Source: Tillus elongatus (Eukaryota; Arthropoda; Insecta; Coleoptera; Cleridae). Taken from it: 64,000 nt of DNA. The notes under the pieces are model-generated. The model was not told the origin of the DNA. It ran no database searches and worked only from the letters and a program-made list of their open reading frames with translations. Location of the stretch: positions 197,928,778 through 197,992,777 of the forward strand of contig OZ023262.1 in NCBI GenBank assembly GCA_964006375.1. The letters are read 5' to 3'. Every line of letters starts with the position of its first letter. Position 1 is the first letter of the stretch. A program made the translations under genes and the position numbers. Shown here in pieces: positions 61,077 through 64,000 of this stretch.

Positions 61077-62811
61077 CCAGATTGCTTATTCGGTCGTTTT
61101 CGACGAAGGTAGTCGATCATTTAAGTATCGCATTTCCTCAGAGCGCCGAAAAATACACACCACCGCGCGACTGATGTATATGGATATGGATATATATAAC
61201 GTCTGCAACCATCAACACTATACTTATTCTGCTTCTGTATTAATGGCTGCCGACTCTGCGATCCTCGATTCCCGATATACTAATTTTGTTTGTTGAATGC
61301 AGGAGGTAAAAAAGTAAATGAAAATTCATTAGAATATAGCATAGCAAAAATATTATTTTTTTCACGGTAGGCGGCAGTGCGCGCGTACGGGCGCATTTAT
61401 TGAGGAGCCGCCACTGCCAATTACCTTAGCCATTATATATCAGAAAGTATATCCAGTTATCAACATGGCTTCGTAGGTGATCGCTCAACATCGACAAATC
61501 TCTGTAACTTTGTTGAGACAGTATCAACAGCACTCGATAATAGAAGACACGTGGATGTTAATTACACAGATTTAGCCAAGGCCTTCGACAAAGGCCAGCC
61601 ATACATTATTCTAAAGAAACTAAGACATAGGTGTGCATGATAAGTTAACAAAACTGTTTCGGGACTATTTTACGGACAGAACAGATTATGTGTCTTACAT
61701 GGGTTTTAAATCTGAAATGTACAGTGCAACAAGTGGTGTTCCTCAAGGCAGTGTTCTTGGACCACTTCTGTTCGTTCTATTTATCAATCATATTGTGGAG
61801 GGTATTTATTCAAAGATTTTGCTATATACTGATGACCTTAAAATATTTAGAGCAATTAAATCACAAAAAGATTGCGAAGAACTTCAGAAAGATTTAAATA
61901 AGATACCAAAATAGTGTGAGTCAAACAAACTTCATCTCAACATTGACAAATGTAAAGTTGTAACATACAGTAGGAAAAAATTGAAACTTGTGTTCAATTA
62001 TAAGATCGATGATGATAAGCAAAATTCAAGTCTCACATAGAGCATATTAATAGCTCACGTAAGATGATGGTTTTTATTATTTGCTATGGTCTAGAACTTG
62101 GCAGAGTTGACGCACTAAGCGCTTTATATTGTTCATGTGTACGAAGCAGGCTGGATTATGCTTGTGGTGTGGGCGCCTTTTTACGAATGCCATACCAATA
62201 ATACTGAGCGGGTGCAGAGAAAATTCATTAAATTATTGTTTTACTTGATTTAGGGCTTCTACTCACCAAGGCAATCAGATTATAACAAGCTATTGCTGTG
62301 CAGTGATATGAAGTCCTTATAAGATCAGAAAAACATGTGCAGGTATGTCACTTATTTAAACTCGTTGACGGTCTCATAGGTGACACATACTGAGCCTAAT
62401 TAACTTCCAGGTGCCTAGAATTAACACCAGACAAAATGTTACTTTCAGCTATAGTCAGTGAAAAACATTACAATCTTTTAATTCGCCAATAAACGCCATG
62501 TGTAGAGAGTATAATAACATAGTGGATAAAATTTTACAATTCCAAAATAAACTTAAAACTTTAGACAATTATAATTAGTTAGGTGATTCAAATTCTAAAT
62601 TTATATATGTCTGAATGCTTGTGAATGTGTGTAGGCATATATGTGCTCAACATATGTATATGTATATTATTCTAAATACCTTAGTACCAAGTACCTATGT
62701 ATATGGTTTTTTATGTTTATTTGTGTGTGTGTCTGTTTAGGGGTGTATGTATTTGTAATCAATTTAATATTATATCTAATTAGTTTAATAAGTTGTAGTT
62801 AAGTTTATAAA

Positions 62812-64000
62812 TGACTTAATGGTTTGGCAACGCATGTTATGCAATCTTTGGAAATAAAAAAGGGTTTGTTATTTGGGCCCATCGTTAACGTGGGTTTAAG
62901 GTTTTTACGAGGCTGAATAATATCACCTTCCGACACAGACTTAAGAACAAACACTAAGTTACATTGATTGTTTAACCCGTCTACATCACAGGTCACCGAA
63001 TCACTAATTACTTGTTTATAACAGTCGGCAAACATATTAACAATGTCCTTGGGATTGTCATACCACTTGTCATTATAATGTATCGTTGCTGTAATCCTAT
63101 TTGTATTTTTCTTTGACCTAACAAAATTCCAAAATTTGAAGATATCTGATACCAAGTTATTAGCACATTGTTCAATATATTTTGAGTATGCCAAATGTAT
63201 GGTTGCTCTGTTTATGTTTATGTCTCTTCTCATAGCCTTGACATAGTTTTTAAAATCTTCTCCAGTTGACTTAAATTGTCAAAAATGACAATTTTCAGTT
63301 TCAAATATGTTACAATTTCTTTACTGAACCAAACAGGGTAAGACAAGTGTTTGTTATTAGTCTGTTTTTTGGCACATCTTCGTTCAAAATATAATCTATT
63401 ATTTTATAAAACTTACTTACTCAGCTAGCAACATTCTTCGCTGTATATACTTTTGACCAATCGGCATTATATATACCCTCATAAAGAGCGGGCTAGTCAG
63501 CTGATCTAAAATTGTAGGTCCGAATTTTATGATTATTTAAAAATAAAGTGTCCTAACTGCCACTAATGTCAAATTCTATAAACAAGCATTGCTGGTGGAG
63601 ATCTTTATCTACCAATTGGACAAGGCTGCTGAATGATAGTAGTGTTCATACTGTATGGTACTAAAACTACATCTAAGAGTCTATTGTTGTTATTTATTAC
63701 TGAATTTGTTTGTTTCATGTATGTGAAACTAAGACACCCTTGAAAAGCTGATATTGGACCAGATGTGACCGGACCCGTTTCCATTGTATTGTATAACTGT
63801 AGAGTATTAATGTATTCTACAACCACCGTGTTATATGTACGTTCACTAATGTTTTCTAAATAGTCAAAAACAGTACGGTAATCATTAACTGGTAATTGTG
63901 ACAGTGTATTAACTACGCGTCAAATGAAGCGGAACAAGTTAAATTTTGGATGCTGTTTGCTCGTTTGTAGTTCAAAAACAAGTTCACCGATTCTGCTCTA
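62812..64000 (-). pseudogene. second LINE copy, inverted, runs off the window
   Basis: The minus strand from 64000 downward is nearly colinear with the plus-strand LINE from about 58840 to 59690. Shared landmarks are TAGAGCAGAATCGGTGAACT, GAGGGTATATATAATGCCGA, and the protein phrase SKYIEQCANNLVSDIFKFWN. It carries about 170 bp (63570-63760) missing from the plus copy and a cleaner open frame (142 codons, 63233-62805). It ends at 62812, before the RT palm. Confidence 0.75.

Noticed and set aside
60817..61296. 159-codon plus-strand frame
   Set aside because: Shadow of the hAT C-terminal domain encoded on the minus strand and of non-coding hAT end sequence.

Overview
The window looks like a stretch of an AT-rich insect genome that has been almost completely overwritten by transposable elements. 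I found no intact host gene, rRNA gene, functional tRNA gene, CRISPR array or bacterial-type operon. The insect assignment is inference from the element mix: an env-bearing errantivirus of the gypsy/17.6 type, mariner and Tc1 elements, insect-type DDE elements with ACAGGGTG-like ends, ZMYM-type hAT elements and APE-type LINEs. The order cannot be fixed by eye.

Layout. 0.4-2.1 kb: decayed hAT transposase. 2.1-2.9 kb: dispersed repeat 'B' with a tRNA-like module. 3.2-4.5 kb: duplicated segment with GACAGACC-type arrays. 5.1-6.7 kb: non-autonomous hAT element carrying a nested TA-core repeat ('A'). 7.2-9.3 kb: two nested long-inverted-repeat DNA elements with an internally deleted transposase. 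10.5-11.1 kb: 5' end of another DDE element. 11.9-14.0 kb: mariner-like element with about 260 bp inverted repeats, sitting inside a (TA)n tract. 14.9-15.94 kb: 3' end of a gypsy-like element with one LTR. 16.0-23.2 kb: complete but broken errantivirus (LTR-gag-pol-env-LTR, minus strand), also inside (TA)n. 25.4-27.4 kb: another DDE transposase. 27.7-29.4 kb: LINE. 30.28-31.56 kb: full-length broken mariner. 33.5-34.3 and 54.8-56.1 kb: two copies of an RNase H-encoding LINE. 43.3-44.4 kb: probable gag-protease remnant. 44.7-46.4 kb: Tc1-like element with a 60 bp spliceosomal-type intron. 57.2-64 kb: LINE copies in both orientations, interrupted by a hAT composite and preceded by a diverged satellite of about 160 bp period.

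The most striking structure is a modular, non-autonomous repeat superfamily ('A'). One terminus carries a short hairpin around ACGCAGCAAGTGCGT. The other carries an AT-rich palindrome of the form TTAGTGAATTTTT...AAAATTCACTAA. Between them is a long (TA)n core with conserved flanks, and several alternative left modules (called B, C and D here). The architecture resembles DINE-1/Helentron-associated interspersed elements, but the family assignment is inference. Its (TA)n cores appear to have served as landing pads for TA-targeting elements (mariner, Tc1, errantivirus), so that much of the window is nested insertion on insertion. Every coding region seen is a pseudogene.
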